Shown: piece after piece, positions 20,927 to 32,435 of the stretch
Layout of the letters: each line of letters begins with the position of its first letter
Position numbering within the stretch: position 1 is the stretch's first letter
Source of the DNA: Apoda limacodes
Taxonomy: Eukaryota; Arthropoda; Insecta; Lepidoptera; Limacodidae
Length of the DNA stretch: 64,000 nucleotides
NCBI GenBank assembly: GCA_946406115.1
Contig: OX291544.1
Coordinates: forward strand, 2,232,001-2,296,000
Reading direction: 5' to 3'
Position numbers and translations under genes: made by a program
The notes under the pieces: model-generated
Seen by the model: only the letters and a program-made list of their open reading frames with translations
Told to the model about the DNA's origin: nothing
The model's database searches: none

Positions 20927-21577
20927 TAATGTTAAAATCTGAAAGTTAGGGCTTTATAAACGAATTCCATTGTTGCGAAATGCTACGTTATACTTAAAAG
21001 AAATGAAAAAGTGCCAACATGTGTTACTTTGGATCTTTATTGGCAAGACTATGTCAGTAAATGAATTAGGTGAATGGGAAATTTTGTACTTTTGTAGGCA
21101 GTCAGTACTAGTTAAAAAGGCATTTTTGGCTGTTTATGGGGGGTTCCGTGTTTGCATTATATCAATGTATGGCATTAAGTGTGAAAAATAAAAAACGAAG
21201 CATGAAAGTTGAATTTGTTGTCGTCGACTCAGCCGGAAGACGTCTACTGCTAATCGTAATAGGCCTTAAATGTCTCCACAACGGCTGGTTTGAAACCGAC
21301 TGTTTCCATTGGTTTCTTGCGGCTCTGACCAGATGAGTGGTAAGAAAGAAATACTGTGATTTGCTTCTTTTATCTAAATTATCTATTTTAAACACAAAGC
21401 TTTGATAATGCTAATAAAATATTAAAATTGAATTTGCGTATATAAAATTTATTAAGTAATAAACAAGCATAAAATTGAAATTATTATTTTTGAATTATTA
21501 TTATTTACGAAATTGAACTTATAAAAAAATATCTTGCATAGATATTTTTCTGGCTAATTTGACTTTGTTTTTTATCA
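20927..21577. other. Flank of BEL element, no gene recognised
   Basis: Open frames of 66-77 codons overlap on both strands at 20,970-21,395, in slightly less AT-rich sequence. None shows a motif I recognise. The minus-strand frame has a basic stretch (THLVRAARNQWKQSV) but nothing diagnostic. Confidence 0.35.
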
Positions 21578-21745
21578 AATCAAATCAATATCATTTATTC
21601 AATTTAGGCTACAATAATTGAGCACTTATAAATGTCACTACGCCATCCGTTCGTAAGTCTATAGGGCGGAAGACCTTGTACTGAGAAGAACCGGCCAGAA
21701 ACTCAAGGGCAAGGGCATTTCTTTTCTCCCCTTCTCTTACAGCGT
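21578..21745 (-). repeat. LINE 3' end fragment
   Basis: TCAAATCAAATCAATATCATTTATTCAATTTAGGC, then AGAAGAACCGGCCAGAAACTC. On the minus strand this is a 3' UTR ending in AATAAATGATATTGATTTG repeats, a very common lepidopteran 5'-truncated LINE end. A diverged relative lies at 29,513-29,690. Confidence 0.6.
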
Positions 21746-23489
21746 CCACTTAAAATGTTGGAAAATGCCTTCCCTATGATAGAAGGACACTTTCGATTAC
21801 AAACACAAAAAACATGAAATGCACAAGCAAAACATAAAAAAGTATCTAATTGCACAATATAAAAAAAGACGGTTTATGTATTCATCACTAATAACTAATA
21901 TCTTGCAGTATTGATAAACAAAACAAAAAAGTAAGACTAAATACAAGGATACAAAGAAGTTTGCAAGAGCAGACCAGCCTCCACAGGCGGCACCCATTCA
22001 CGAGTATGAATCAGCCATCGCTTCGTTCAACCATATTTTAGGGACTTTCGACCCACTGTTTGTCAGTTATTTTCGCGTCCGTTGAGTTTATTTAGATAAA
22101 GATAGAGTGATCCTATACTACACATTCATGAATTTAAATGACAGACCGTTGCCAACTCTATAAATTATCGCGTGAATACAAAAGTTCCGTCTTACCCCAA
22201 TCGTGCAGTCTGATGATGTAATTTTCCACCTTCTTATGGATATTTGAATAAAATAATAAATTGTTCTCAGAATCTTCTGAAGCATTTACACTTACTCAGA
22301 GAGAAATCAAAAGAATCTAATAATTAATTCGATGTAGATAATTATCTTACTTGGCCAAGCGTGATCGTCAAAAGTGGTAGGACCCGAAAACCGTTGTGTT
22401 AAATAAGTAGTAAACCCAGTTGTTTTAGAGGTACGTCAGAGTAATATAGTAAACAATAGTATACAAAGTTAGCATAAAAGAAGATAATCAAGAAAATAAA
22501 TACAGCTAAAACTACGATAATAAATAATGCCTACCTTGAGTTTTTTCCATTTCTAAAGTCAGTACAAAAACACCTAAATAACGCAAATACTCGAATATCA
22601 AAACTAAGGGACACAGGTACTAAAGAGTTGTATGATTTTCTGTCATCCCTACACATACAATACATACGAGTGCTAACTCCATTCGTTTTGTAGAGTGAGA
22701 ACTAGGTAGCTAAGCATTCAGAAAAGTAGGTTAAAGGAGCCCCCCTCTTACAAATTACATTAGCGCTCGTCTACACCAGCTAACCAGCCAAAATAGTAAA
22801 ACCCTACTAACGCCGCTAAGGATGGACATGGATTACACATAGTAATTACTGTATCTCTTGGCAGACCAATTTTTTCAAAATTCATTCTCGCGCAACAGGT
22901 TCAAAATTTTACGCAACTTTATTTTTTCTGAGTCCGAATTCATAAATCGTAAGTTAGATTACTACCTACATTTAACAATCAATTCTGTGTTGATGTCTAT
23001 GATTCGTAAGTTCATAACTAAATATTTTACATTTTAGTCATTTGTACTTATATTTTGTTAGCTTTAAACCTTTCATAAAAAAAATCATAACTTCTCATCT
23101 AATGTAAAAATTACTGAACTTGAATATTTGAACGCGCCATTCTAATTTAAAGATGCATTTCGCTAAAGGTAGTAAGTTCATTGAGAAATTATTTACTAAT
23201 GAAAATCTTCGAGCAAAAACTTGAATAAAAACAAACATTGTATTACAAAAATGTTAAGGCATAATTATGGTATCGTCACAATGACTGTACTTAATTCCTT
23301 TTTTCTTGAATACCAATTGCACAAATAATAACTACATTATTATACGTTCGTTATTAAGATTGATATAAAAAGTTTAACAAGGGGTCAGTACGTTAGTCTT
23401 GGGAACGTTTATAAACTTACAAGCAAAAAAGAAATATTTTGCTTTATTGAGCAAACAAACAATGCGTTGAACAATTTTACGGTCAAAAT
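21746..23489. other. Non-coding stretch
   Basis: No gene is recognised. The block 23,288-23,345 (TTCTTGAATACCAATTGCAC and onward) is similar to 23,702-23,755 in the same orientation; see the finding on this pair. Confidence 0.35.
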
Positions 23490-23676
23490 GTAAGATTGTT
23501 AATTATACAGACAGACCATTTCCTACCAATTCCATATGGTAAATCAGCGCGTTAATATTAAGTGCATACAAAATTACTTCATAAATTCTACAAACTACTT
23601 AACTTTGACGATTTAAAAGTGATTGTAAAATCCTTATTTGAATAAACCATTTTGACTTTGACTTTGACTTTACTAT
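23490..23676 (+). repeat. LINE 3' end with TTTGAC tail
   Basis: TTGTAAAATCCTTATTTGAATAAACCATTTTGACTTTGACTTTGACTTT is the ending of a family of lepidopteran LINE fragments: an AATAAA-like signal, then a hexanucleotide tail. Only the 3' UTR is present. Confidence 0.6.
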
Positions 23677-23700
23677 TAACATAATACTACTACAAAATTC

Positions 23701-24041
23701 TTGTTTTCTTTAATACCAATTGCAAAAACCATAATAGTATACTTTCGATATCAACAAAATGAGTTGAATAAAAGGCAGTCATATGTCCACCTAGTAGGTG
23801 ATCATAAACCACGTTTCTTGATCGTAAATCATAAGATGGTAGCACACATTGGTTGTAAAATTTTATATTTAGGAACTGAGGTATTATGGATAAAAAGATG
23901 TAGCGTCATTTTCCGAATGCTGCCCAACCAAGCTAAATTCTTCGATGAACCACTTTCTGAAAGTTTGACATACCTAACTGCACCACTTGCCCTCGGTATG
24001 GGAATTCATCAACAACTTCAAGAATTCAACAACAATAAGTA
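23701..24041. other. Unassigned stretch with an open frame
   Basis: A 113-codon frame (23,701-24,042) covers the whole stretch. I recognise no domain in it, and it ends at the 5' boundary of the LINE that follows. It may be chance or an unidentified element flank. Confidence 0.25.
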
Positions 24042-24044
24042 AAT

Positions 24045-24660
24045 TGAATGAATTTGCTCATGAATTTGCTTTGACCTATGGATTCTCTCAGCTGTTCCTT
24101 TCTCCTACGAGAATACCAGATATAGAAGACCATACAAGCTCCTTACTGGAACTTCTGCTGACTACACGTCCTGACGGATATTCCGTCTCAGTGGATGCCC
24201 CTTTAGGCTTCTCGGACCACTGTCTCGTTCGGACTCAAGTGTCATGCACACAACCCGATCCATTTGGGCCAGCTAATTGGCGTCGTGTGTGGCATTATAA
24301 GTCGGCAGACGGATGGATTGCAAGAATTTTATGCTTCGTACCCGTGGAGGCAGATCTGCTTTAGCTCAGAAGATCCTGACGTCTGCGCAGCCACAGTCAC
24401 TGAGACAATCCTCGCTGGTATGGAATGTTATATTCCTAACCCGCGAGTAGCTGCCGGCGTCAAAAAACGACCGTGGCTTAAAAGGTCTTGCAGAGAAGCT
24501 AAAATTCTTAAGCAAACTGCATATGAGGCTTGGACCACGGCTCTTAATAATAAGGATCCGAATATTTCTGAGATAAAACGCAAATTAAATGCTGCCTCGA
24601 GGTTCAGTAAGGAAGCAACCGCCAGAGCTAAATTCCAAGTCATCGGCAAAATAGATGGGT
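24045..24660 (+). pseudogene. LINE A endonuclease C-terminal half and linker
   Basis: Frame 23,987-24,364 reads SPTRIPDIEDHTSSLLELLL and LGFSDHCLVRTQV. The SDH is the conserved end motif of APE-type endonucleases. A frameshift near 24,310 moves the reading to 24,264-24,662, with GLQEFYASYPWRQICF and CREAKILKQTAYEAW, the linker before RT. A stop at 24,660 and another shift separate it from the RT frame. Confidence 0.82.
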
Positions 24661-24802
24661 GACTGGGAGCTATCCCTAAGGGAGCCGTGCTTACTGGTCG
24701 CTTGCCAAAGCTGACGAAGGGAACTTTTGTCAGTCGTCGTTAACACCACTGCGGAAGACCGATGGTGACCTGACCCATAGTACTAAAGAGAAAGCCGATC
24801 TA

Positions 24803-25984
24803 TTGGGCAGTCTCTTTGCCTCAAACTCGAATATGAACGACGAAGGCGCTGTAACACCTACTATACCGTGGTGCGGTAAGACCATGCCGGAAATCTCCAT
24901 ACAGCGGGAGGTCCGGCGGGCGTTGCTTTCTCTAGACGTTCATAAGTCGAGTGGGCCAGACGGTATACCAGCAGTGGTGCTTAAGCAGTGTGCTCCTGAG
25001 TTATGTCCTGTACTCACGCGCCTCTTCGCGCTTTCCTACCACACTAGGCAAGTTCCGTCTTCATGGAAGACCACGAATGTGCACCTGGTGCCCAAAAAGG
25101 GCCATAGATCAGATCCATCGAATTACAGGCCTATCGCTATTATCTCTCTCCTCTCCAAGGTGATGGAGCGTGTGATCAACACACAGCTTCTAAGATACCT
25201 AGAAGAACACGACCTGGTTAGTGATCGTCAATATGGCTTTCGCCACGGTCGCTCGACTGGCGACCTTCCATTGTATCTAACTCACCGATGGGCACTAGCC
25301 ATTGAGAGTCAGGGGGAGGCATTGGCATGTAGCCTAGACATAGCGAAGACGTTTGATCGGGTCTGCCACTGGGGTCTTCTATCGAAGTTGCCATATTACG
25401 GAGTGCCCGAGCGTTTGTGCAAATGGGTGGGTAGCTTTTTCTCCGGTAGTCGCATACGAACCGTAGTTGACGGTAGTTGCTCTGATAGCATGGACATTAA
25501 TGCTGGTGTCCCGCAAGTCTCCGTGCTGTCTCCTACGTTGTTTATACTGCATATCAATGACATGTTGGACATCAACAACATACATTGCTATGCAGATGAC
25601 AGTACTGTAGACGCCTATTACACAGGTCGCGCAAACATCCCTCGTTTCGTTGTGCAGGAAAACCGCGGAGAAGTTTTGTCTCAAATCGAGACCGCACTAT
25701 CCAAGGTCTCTGACTGGGGACGGGTAAACTTGGTCCGATTCAACCCTAAAAAGACACAAGTCTGCGCGTTCACTGCTAAGAAAACTCCATTCACTGTAGT
25801 CCCACAATTCCAGAACACTCACCTCTCCATCTCCAAGAGCATTGGGATCCCTGGTGACGACATCTCCAGCGATGTTCAGTTCCAAGATCATTTACAAAAT
25901 AAGGTGAAGCTGGCGTCCAAAAAACTTGGTGTACACAACAAAGCGAGGCAGTACTTCACTTCGGGGCAGAGGTTGCTGCTTTAA
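24803..25984 (+). pseudogene. LINE A reverse transcriptase, 393 codons open
   Basis: RT motifs appear in order: HKSSGPDGIPAVVLKQ (about residues 48-63), NYRPIAIISLLSKVMERV (112-129), QYGFRHGRST, LACSLDIAKTFDRV (the usual DxxKAFD has K-T-F), AGVPQVSVLSPTLF (usually PQGSVLSP; G is replaced by V), and HCYADDSTVD with catalytic YADD. The frame continues into the C-terminal domain and ends at TAA 25,982-25,984, then the same reading resumes (RPHMEYCCHLWADAP and SVQRRAVRIV, 26,000-26,230). It resembles the BS/X-element type of Jockey RT. It is the most intact RT in the window but is closed by a premature stop. Confidence 0.85.
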
Positions 25985-26545
25985 AAGTCGCAAATTCGGC
26001 CCCATATGGAGTACTGCTGCCATCTATGGGCAGATGCACCCGGACACCAGCTTGGACTTTTTGACTCGGTTCAACGACGGGCTGTGAGAATTGTCGACGA
26101 TCCTAAACTCACTTGCCGTATCGAACCCTTAAGTCTGAGGAGAGACTTTGCCTCCCTGTGTGTGTTCTACCGCTTGTACAATGGGCTGTGTTCTGAGGAA
26201 TTGTTTGAAATGATGCCCACGGCTACTTTCTAACATCGCACCGTTCGCCATCGGCAGGGAATTCATCTCACACTTTAGAACCGAAATGGTCGCGTACAGT
26301 GCGGTTTCAGAGAAACTTCCTTCCGCGAACGCTTGGGTTATGGTATGAGCTCCCTGCCAAGGTTTTCTCTAAGTACTACAGTATGGGGCTCTTCAAGAAA
26401 GAAGTTATTGGATTTTTGAAGGGTTTGCAACGCGCGAGTGATACTTCTGGTGTTGCAAGCGTCCATAGGCCACGGTGACCGCTTACCATCAGGCGGACCG
26501 TGTGCTTGTTTGCCACCTTAGTGGTATTAAAAAAAAAAAAAAAAA

Positions 26546-26837
26546 AAAGTAAAATTCCTAAATAATAAATTCCTAATATTTCGCAAACCTTAATCGAAAA
26601 ATTGCCCGCTACATTCTGGAATGTCCTATGCAACAACACTCCATACCATGAGATATGCTAGAAAAAAAAATGTTCTTCATCACGCGTAAAGAAGTTACCG
26701 AATAAAAATTAAAGCTTCCTAGTGCTAACAGTGTTTGGGCCAAGTCGCAGGCAGACAGACAGCTGGACGGGCATGACGAAACTATGAAGGGTTGACTACG
26801 GAACCCTAATAATTAAGCCTCCATGAGTAACAGAATA
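26546..26837. other. Non-coding; contains a short common repeat edge
   Basis: No gene is seen. At 26,738-26,812, CAAGTCGCAGGCAGACAGACAGCTGGACGGGCATGACGAAACTATGAAGGG, then CTACGGAACCCTAA, resembles a frequent lepidopteran dispersed repeat edge. Confidence 0.45.
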
Positions 26838-26891
26838 TACCATCAGGCGGACTGTTAGCTTGTTTGCCACCTTAGTGGTATTAAAAAAAAA
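26838..26891 (+). repeat. LINE A 3' tail only (copy 2)
   Basis: ATACCATCAGGCGGACTGTTAGCTTGTTTGCCACC, then TTAGTGGTATT and poly-A, match the last 50 bp of copy 1. This is an extremely short 5'-truncated insertion. Confidence 0.8.
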
Positions 26892-27433
26892 GCATCCAGT
26901 TGAAAAGGGAAATTCGCAGACACTCAGTAGATATGATAAAGGCGTTTTTCAGTATCTGATGGTAAAGAAAAAAGTTTTATAACAGGTCTTTGATTGACGA
27001 TTTGAAATAGAAATTTAATGAAGGGCTTTATTTTGATTAGATCTTGTATAAAAATAGTTTACAAGCGCAATTGTTGCATATTAGCTTTATTTTGGTAGTA
27101 AGTTTACTAAAATGTAGCTATCTTACTATAGAAATAGTCCTTGTTTTGGTAAATTGGCAGTGTAATAAAATTATAATAATTATTATTTATAACTTTATTA
27201 TTTCGTAGGAAGAGAAAGAACTTAAGACTTTATTATATAGTTATTCCGTATATAATAAGAAATATAAATATATCAATTGCCACTTCTGTCTCGTCAGAAG
27301 ATAAAAATCCTAAATCTATGTAGTTTTGTAGGTACGACTACCTCCGTTATACCTGGTGCAGGTTCGGGGAAACATCAAGTCTGCTTTTATATAAATTACC
27401 TATATTTCATGAAATTCCGTCTACGGCTGGACT

Positions 27434-27582
27434 CAGTATTGAATTACAAAGCAATTCCTGTACGTCAGCAGGAACGTGGCCGCGGGCGGACTCCAGCTCA
27501 AAGTGAAATTGCTTACCAAGAAAAGCTTGTGATATATTTTTGGGGGCAATAGCAGTAAATGAGAAATATATTTATGTACTAA
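27434..27582 (+). repeat. Dispersed repeat, copy 2 of a pair
   Basis: Matches 137-285 in the same orientation: AGTATTGAATTACAAAGCAATTCC, GGCCGCGGGCGGACTCCAGC, GAAATTGCTT, CTTGTGATATATTTTTG. The 27,277-27,552 open frame crosses it and is not taken as a gene. Confidence 0.55.
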
Positions 27583-27990
27583 AGTTGGTGTAATGGTTTC
27601 TATATCAAAGAATAGGAATAAAATAAGATATTTTGATACATTCAAATTATGTTTTATTTACCAAGTATTTGTACTGGAATATATATATATATATATTGAG
27701 GTATAATAAATATCAATTCAATATTTTTAATTAGTTAACTGTCATTGGATATAGAAGTATAGAATATATAGAGTTTGTAGTGTATCATGGTAAACACCAA
27801 GTATTTACGTACACGCTACTTATCCAAGTAAATATATACCAAGAAATAATTTGATTTGTTTTTGTCTCACACGGTCATTCGGTAACGCTGCTATATTTTT
27901 AAAAACAACAAAGTTAAAAAAAATATGTGATGTCTTAAATATATTGAAATGTAAAATAATATCTGTAAGAAAAACAGTACTTTATTTTTA
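27583..27990. other. Non-coding stretch with (AT)n run
   Basis: No gene is recognised. A perfect (AT)9-10 run lies at about 27,678-27,697. Confidence 0.4.
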
Positions 27991-28375
27991 GGGATCCGTA
28001 CCCAAAGGGTAATTAGCGGAACCCTATTACTAAGACTCCGGCTGTATCTCATGAACCGTGATAGTAAGACAGTTGAAATTGTCACAGAGATATACTTCTT
28101 TTGTCGTTATAACAACAAATACTAAAAAATAGAATTAAGTAAATATTTAAGGGGACTCCCATACAACAAACGTGATTTTTTTGCTCGTTTTTGCTCAATA
28201 GTATTAACGGCAACAGGAAGACGCTTAAAATATTTACAGAATATTTGGTTATATAGTTACTTTAAAAATAAATAAATAAATTAAAATAAAACAAAAATTT
28301 AAGGGGGCTCCGATACAACAAAAATGATTTTATAGATAATGGTACGGAACTCTTCGTGCCCGAGTCCGACTCGAC
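27991..28375 (+). repeat. Common lepidopteran dispersed repeat, copy 1
   Basis: GGATCCGTACCCAAAGGGTAA, CCCTATTACTAAGACTCCG, GGCTGTATCTCATGAACCGTGATAG, ACAGTTGAAATTGTCACAGA, ACAACAAATACTAAAAA, then CGAGTCCGACTCG. This word order matches a highly abundant lepidopteran repeat and the copy at 37,702-38,035. The AAATATTTAAGGGG..CTCC..ATACAACAAA block occurs twice here (about 28,142 and 28,295), so part of the unit is duplicated or interrupted. Its class is uncertain; the palindrome near the right end resembles a Helitron 3' hairpin, but I do not see the CTRR end clearly. Confidence 0.6.
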
Positions 28376-28497
28376 TATTTAATGTAGCTCTTTGGCTTTA
28401 ATAAGGAGTAAATGAGACAAAATTTACTCACATGCACAGCAGAACGCAGATTGGCACTATTTACGTCTTATTTAAAAACCTAAATAGAAAAGTTTAC

Positions 28498-29512
28498 TTT
28501 TTTTTATACCACTGAGATGGCAGCAGTACTCGATATGGATGGACTTGCGTTGTAAGGTTGCTACGTTTGCCCCGAGGTAAAATACTGCTTCACTCTGTTG
28601 GGTATACCAAGTTTTTTGGAAGCCAGTTTCACCTTGTCTTCCAAATGATCTCGGAACTGAACATCGCTGGAGATGTCAATACCAAGGATCCCAATGCTCT
28701 TGGAAATGGTAAAGAGTGTATTCTGGTATTGTGGGACTTCATTAAATGTGGTTTTCTTAGCAATGAACGCGCAAACTTGTGTCTATGTTGTATCGAACCA
28801 AGTTTTCCCGGCCCCAGTCAGAGAACTTAGGCAGAGTAGTCTCGATTTTAGACACAAGTTCTCCGCAGTGTTTCTCCACTACGGAACGGGGTATGTTTTT
28901 ATGGCCCATATAATAAGCGTCTCCAGTATTTCATCTCCCGAATCAATTAATTGTGCAATCCATAACGTATCATCCCCGCCACCGACCTAGGCACGGTCTT
29001 AAAACTATCGTTAGGCGGCCTCGGCTCGTACTTACGGCCCCAGATGACGATCTCGCTGTCCTGATAGCGCGATTAGTTTCTACGACCTCCCCTAATAGGG
29101 CCTCCCCCCTAACACGACGCCGACATCCCCGGGTTCGTCGGCGCCCGCAAGGATACATGAGGTATCAAAGAGTGTCGGGGTACTTCTCGCCCCCACTCAC
29201 TCGCAACCGCACCCGCGTAGCGGGGAACTCGCTTCGGGTTCGAGACTCACGCCGGTCGAAGGGACAACCCAAGTTGGGCGCTATATGGGCTGTGGCTCCT
29301 TCAGAGTCTCGCCCCAAAAAGCCTGGTGAATGGCTGCAACAGCCAACTGCATTGACAGTTCAGAAGAAAAAAAAAATATGTCATCTGCACAGCAATGTTT
29401 ATTGTCCATGGACAACATTTTATTAATATGCAGCCGAAACAGCGTAGGACGCAGAGCCTTGTGGGAGAACATCATTAATTTTGATGCTATCAGAGCAACA
29501 GTGAGCAACTAC
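28498..29512 (-). mobile_element. LINE A copy 3, rearranged, interrupted by a Jockey LINE
   Basis: The minus strand reads RT (RPTLFRLHINKMLSMDN and HCCADD for HCYADD, 29,470-29,378), continues after an insertion with the post-RT domain (28,936-28,522), then jumps to the poly-A end at about 28,498. The 3' UTR and part of the C-terminal domain are deleted. The insertion at 28,937-29,376 is listed separately. RT catalytic Y has become C in CADD. Confidence 0.8.
28937..29376 (+). mobile_element. Jockey-type LINE 3' fragment nested in LINE A
   Basis: The plus strand matches 57,655-58,157, the C-terminal end of the Jockey LINE there: RPRHGLKTIVRRPR, TSPNRASPLTRRR and RRPQGYMRYQRV, then CAGTTCAGAAG and poly-A. 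TATTTCATCT (28,927-28,936) before and TATGTCATCT (29,377-29,386) after are TSD copies that differ by one base. Read across, they restore the LINE A sequence as seen in copy 1. It is a 440-bp 5'-truncated insertion. Confidence 0.88.
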
Positions 29513-29690
29513 TGTAAATCAAATCTAATCAAATAGCTTTTTATTCAATAAGGTTTCTTAAAAACACTTTCAAATCTTCTTATTTTCTAATTAATTATGA
29601 CTTTACCACCGTTAAGGTTTATATCTACTGAGAAGAACCAGCAAAAAAACTCAGTAGTTACTCTTTTCAAAATATTAACTATTAAAAATT
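29513..29690 (-). repeat. LINE 3' end fragment, relative of the 21.6-kb repeat
   Basis: GTAAATCAAATCTAATCAAATAGC..TTTATTCAATAAGG, then CTGAGAAGAACCAGCAAAAAAACTCAG, match the 21,578-21,745 pattern with more divergence. It abuts the broken end of LINE A copy 3, so it may mark a rearrangement junction. Confidence 0.45.
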
Positions 29691-29929
29691 TAAAACCCTT
29701 AGACTGCTACAATATAGGGATTTCATCATCTTTCTTATTTAATGTTGATTTAATTAAAAAAATGGCCTACTGAACGCAACCATTCTAGATACAAACTTTT
29801 GAGAAATTGCTGCAATTTGATGTATGTGCGCAACGTCGCCATATTCACAAATCCGTAGAAAACGGTGACTCAGCAAAAGGTCTAGAAATTTCATAAGCTG
29901 CTTAGGGTTGGTCATAAACCATCTCACCC

Positions 29930-30452
29930 TTTAAAATCTTGTACTACAGATACTTTTGATATTAACAGGAAATTAAATACTTTGGATTCTCTTTCAAAAG
30001 CAATAACTCCTGACTTCTCTCCATTTCATATAAATCAATTATCCAAATGTGATGTTAACAAGAACAAGAAGAATTAGCCGTAGTATAATCATTCTCATCC
30101 TTGAAATCATATCTCCTATTATAACCCATATCCCCAATTATTCAATTTCCAGTGACTGGTTTCCTGATCTGTGAAAAGATGCACACGTCATTTCTTTGCC
30201 TAAAAAGACTAGTTCCACTTCGTTATTAGACTACCTTCCTATTTCTATTTTACTTTTTCTCTCTAAAGTTCTCAAACGTATTGTACAGCAGCAGCTAAGC
30301 TCTTTTTCACAAGAAACTGTGTTCTTCATCCTTTTTAGTCTGGTTTCCGCCTTGGTCATAGTACGGCTACATCACTACTAAAAATTACCGACGACATCCG
30401 TGAAGGCATGGAAAATAAACAAGTCACTGATCTCTCTCTGCTAAATAGGTTA
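29930..30452 (+). pseudogene. CR1-like LINE RT fragment
   Basis: Plus-strand frames read ITPDFSPFHINQLSKCDVNK (pre-RT segment), then ISLPKKTSSTSLLDYLPISI and FLSKVLKRIVQQQLSSF, then SGFRLGHSTATSLLKITDD. These are RT finger motifs of CR1-type LINEs (DYRPISILPxLSKVLE...; FRxGHSTxTxLL). The palm with YADD is missing because the copy is cut at about 30,452 near the LINE A copy. Frameshifts separate the pieces. Confidence 0.72.
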
Positions 30453-30473
30453 ATTTTGTTGTTTTATTGGGTA

Positions 30474-31305
30474 TTTTTTTATATACCACTAAGGTGGCAA
30501 ACAAGCTTAAGGTCCGCCTGATGGTAAGCGGTCACCGTACCCTATGGATGCTTGCAACACTAGGGGTATCACTTGCGCGTTGCCGACCCTTCAGAAATCT
30601 AACAACTTCTTTCTTGAAGAACTCCATACTGTAGTCCTTAGAGAAAACCTTGGCAGGGAGCTCATTCCACAACTTCAGCGTTCGCGGGAGGAAGTTGCTC
30701 TGAAACCGCACTGTACGCGACCATTTTGGTTCTAAAGTGTGAGAATAAATTCCCTGCCGATGGCGAGCGGTGCGATGGTAGAAAGTAGCCGTGGGCATCA
30801 TTTTGAACAATTCCTCAGAACACAACCCATTGTACAAGCGGTAGAACACACACAGGGAGGCAAAGTCTCTCCTCAGACTTAACGGCTCGATACCGCAAGT
30901 GAGTTTGGAATTGTCGACAATTCACACAGCCCGTCGTTGAACCGAGTCAAAAGGGCCAAGCTGGTATCCGGGTGCACCTGCCCAGAGATAGCAGCAGTAC
31001 TGCACATGGGGCCGAACTTGCGACTTGTAAAGTAACAACCTTTGCCCCGACGTAAAGTACTGCTTCGCTCTGTTGAGTACACCAAGTTTTTTAGACGCCA
31101 GCTTCACCTTATCTTGTAAATGATCTCGGAACTGAACATCGCTGGAGATGTCGACACCAAGGATCCCAATGCTCTTGGAGATGGAGAGGGGAGTGTTCTG
31201 GAATTGTGGGACTACAGTGAATGGAGTTTTCTTAGCGGTATACGCGTATACTTTTGTCTTTGTAGGGTTGAATCGGACCAAGTTTACCCGTCCCGTCAGA
31301 GACCT
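30474..31305 (-). mobile_element. LINE A copy 4, 5'-truncated
   Basis: The minus strand starts inside the post-RT domain (VRFNPTKTKVYAYTAKKTPF at 31,281) and keeps QYCCYLWAGAP, SVQRRAV, FYRLYNGLCSEELFKMM and the family 3' UTR. It ends in a short A-rich tail (T run at 30,473-30,480 on plus). Two open frames (31,281-30,922 and 30,849-30,532) are separated by one frame change. Compared with copy 1 it keeps sense codons where copy 1 has the 25,982 stop. Confidence 0.85.
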
Positions 31306-32435
31306 TATAATATAAAAATATTATTGAAATATAAAATATGGCATTGATATAGTAGTTGTAACTGCAAAAACAATATTATGCCTGGTAAACCACAAAAATG
31401 TGGCACATATAGCTAGATATGTATATTTGATAAATCACAACATAAATATAACAGAACAGATCCCGATCCTAAGTCCACAGACAAATTCATACATCAGCAA
31501 ATATTTAAAAGGAAACCGAACCCATTTTCCTTTTTAACATAATCGTGTTGTAGGATTTTTCTTTTCATTTTCTAACAGACATGTTTAATCTTCAAATGAT
31601 TTCCATAAAACAGTAAGAAATAATATGTAGGTATATTAAAAAGAAACTTATTACGTGTGTTTTCGTTTTTTTACATTTTTATTTTTATCATTATTTGAAT
31701 TTTAGTCATAAAATTTTCCTTATTAAAAAAAACAATAACTGTATGAAAATCTAAAAGCTTAAACATCGGTCGAGTGTTAGTTGGACACGCGCTTCGGGGG
31801 TTCCATATTAAAATATATTTTACGAACTCAAAAACCAAGAAACGTTCTGCTAGGCAGTTATCCATCCAAAAAACCACGCCAGACATTGCTTAACTTTACA
31901 TATTGAGCATGTATTTCTAAATAATCTGGAGCATCTATACAAGATGGCGCTTATGTGGTAATTTATAATGGTTATTACGCGAGCCAGTTTTATTATTTGT
32001 TGTTATAGGATAAATGACCCAGTTCTCGTCAGATATTGAACTAAATAATTTTAATCTATTATTTTTTTTTATTCCTTTACTTAATATATAATTTTGTTTT
32101 GTGGGAGGTATTCAACAAAGTAACATTTTTGTTTTATACTATTTTAAAGTTTTATTAATTAAAAATAGTAAAATCTCAAATATTCTATTAATGAATCACT
32201 ATATGTAGCACTGATGTCCAACAACACTTACTTTTAAACAAGATTTCCTGCCAACTACTTTACATTCTTCATACAAATTTAACAATATTCAACATGGATC
32301 TTTACACTAAATTATCAAAAAATATGGAATAATTAATTTGGATTTTTCAAGAAAAAATTAGTAACTATGACAAACAGCTTCTTCAGGAGTAAGTCCATTA
32401 CAACAAAATGACATCACTACACTTTCCTGTGAATT
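31306..32435. other. AT-rich non-coding stretch
   Basis: No gene is recognised. The segment near 31,765-31,820 (GTCGAGTGTTAGTTGGACAC, then GGGGGTTCCATATTAAAATATATTTTACGAACTC) resembles a lepidopteran dispersed repeat edge. Confidence 0.4.

Larger units (their letters stand above)
24042..26545 (+). mobile_element. Jockey-superfamily LINE, 5'-truncated (family A, copy 1)
   Basis: The similarity starts inside the EN domain (AHEFALTYGF) and runs through RT to a 3' UTR ending GTGACCGCTTACCATCAGGC, then CTTGTTTGCCACC and a poly-A of about 20. This tail is shared by the other family-A copies in the window (26.8, 28.5 and 30.5 kb). AGTAAATT before and AGTAAAATT after the copy are a possible imperfect TSD. 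Loss of the 5' end is typical of incomplete target-primed reverse transcription. Confidence 0.85.

Noticed and set aside
23701..24042. 113-codon open frame as a host gene
   Set aside because: No domain, no conserved motif and it ends at a LINE boundary.
27991..28375. Firm Helitron call
   Set aside because: A palindrome near the end is suggestive, but I cannot see a definite 5' TC and 3' CTRR or an A/T target, so only a repeat is reported.
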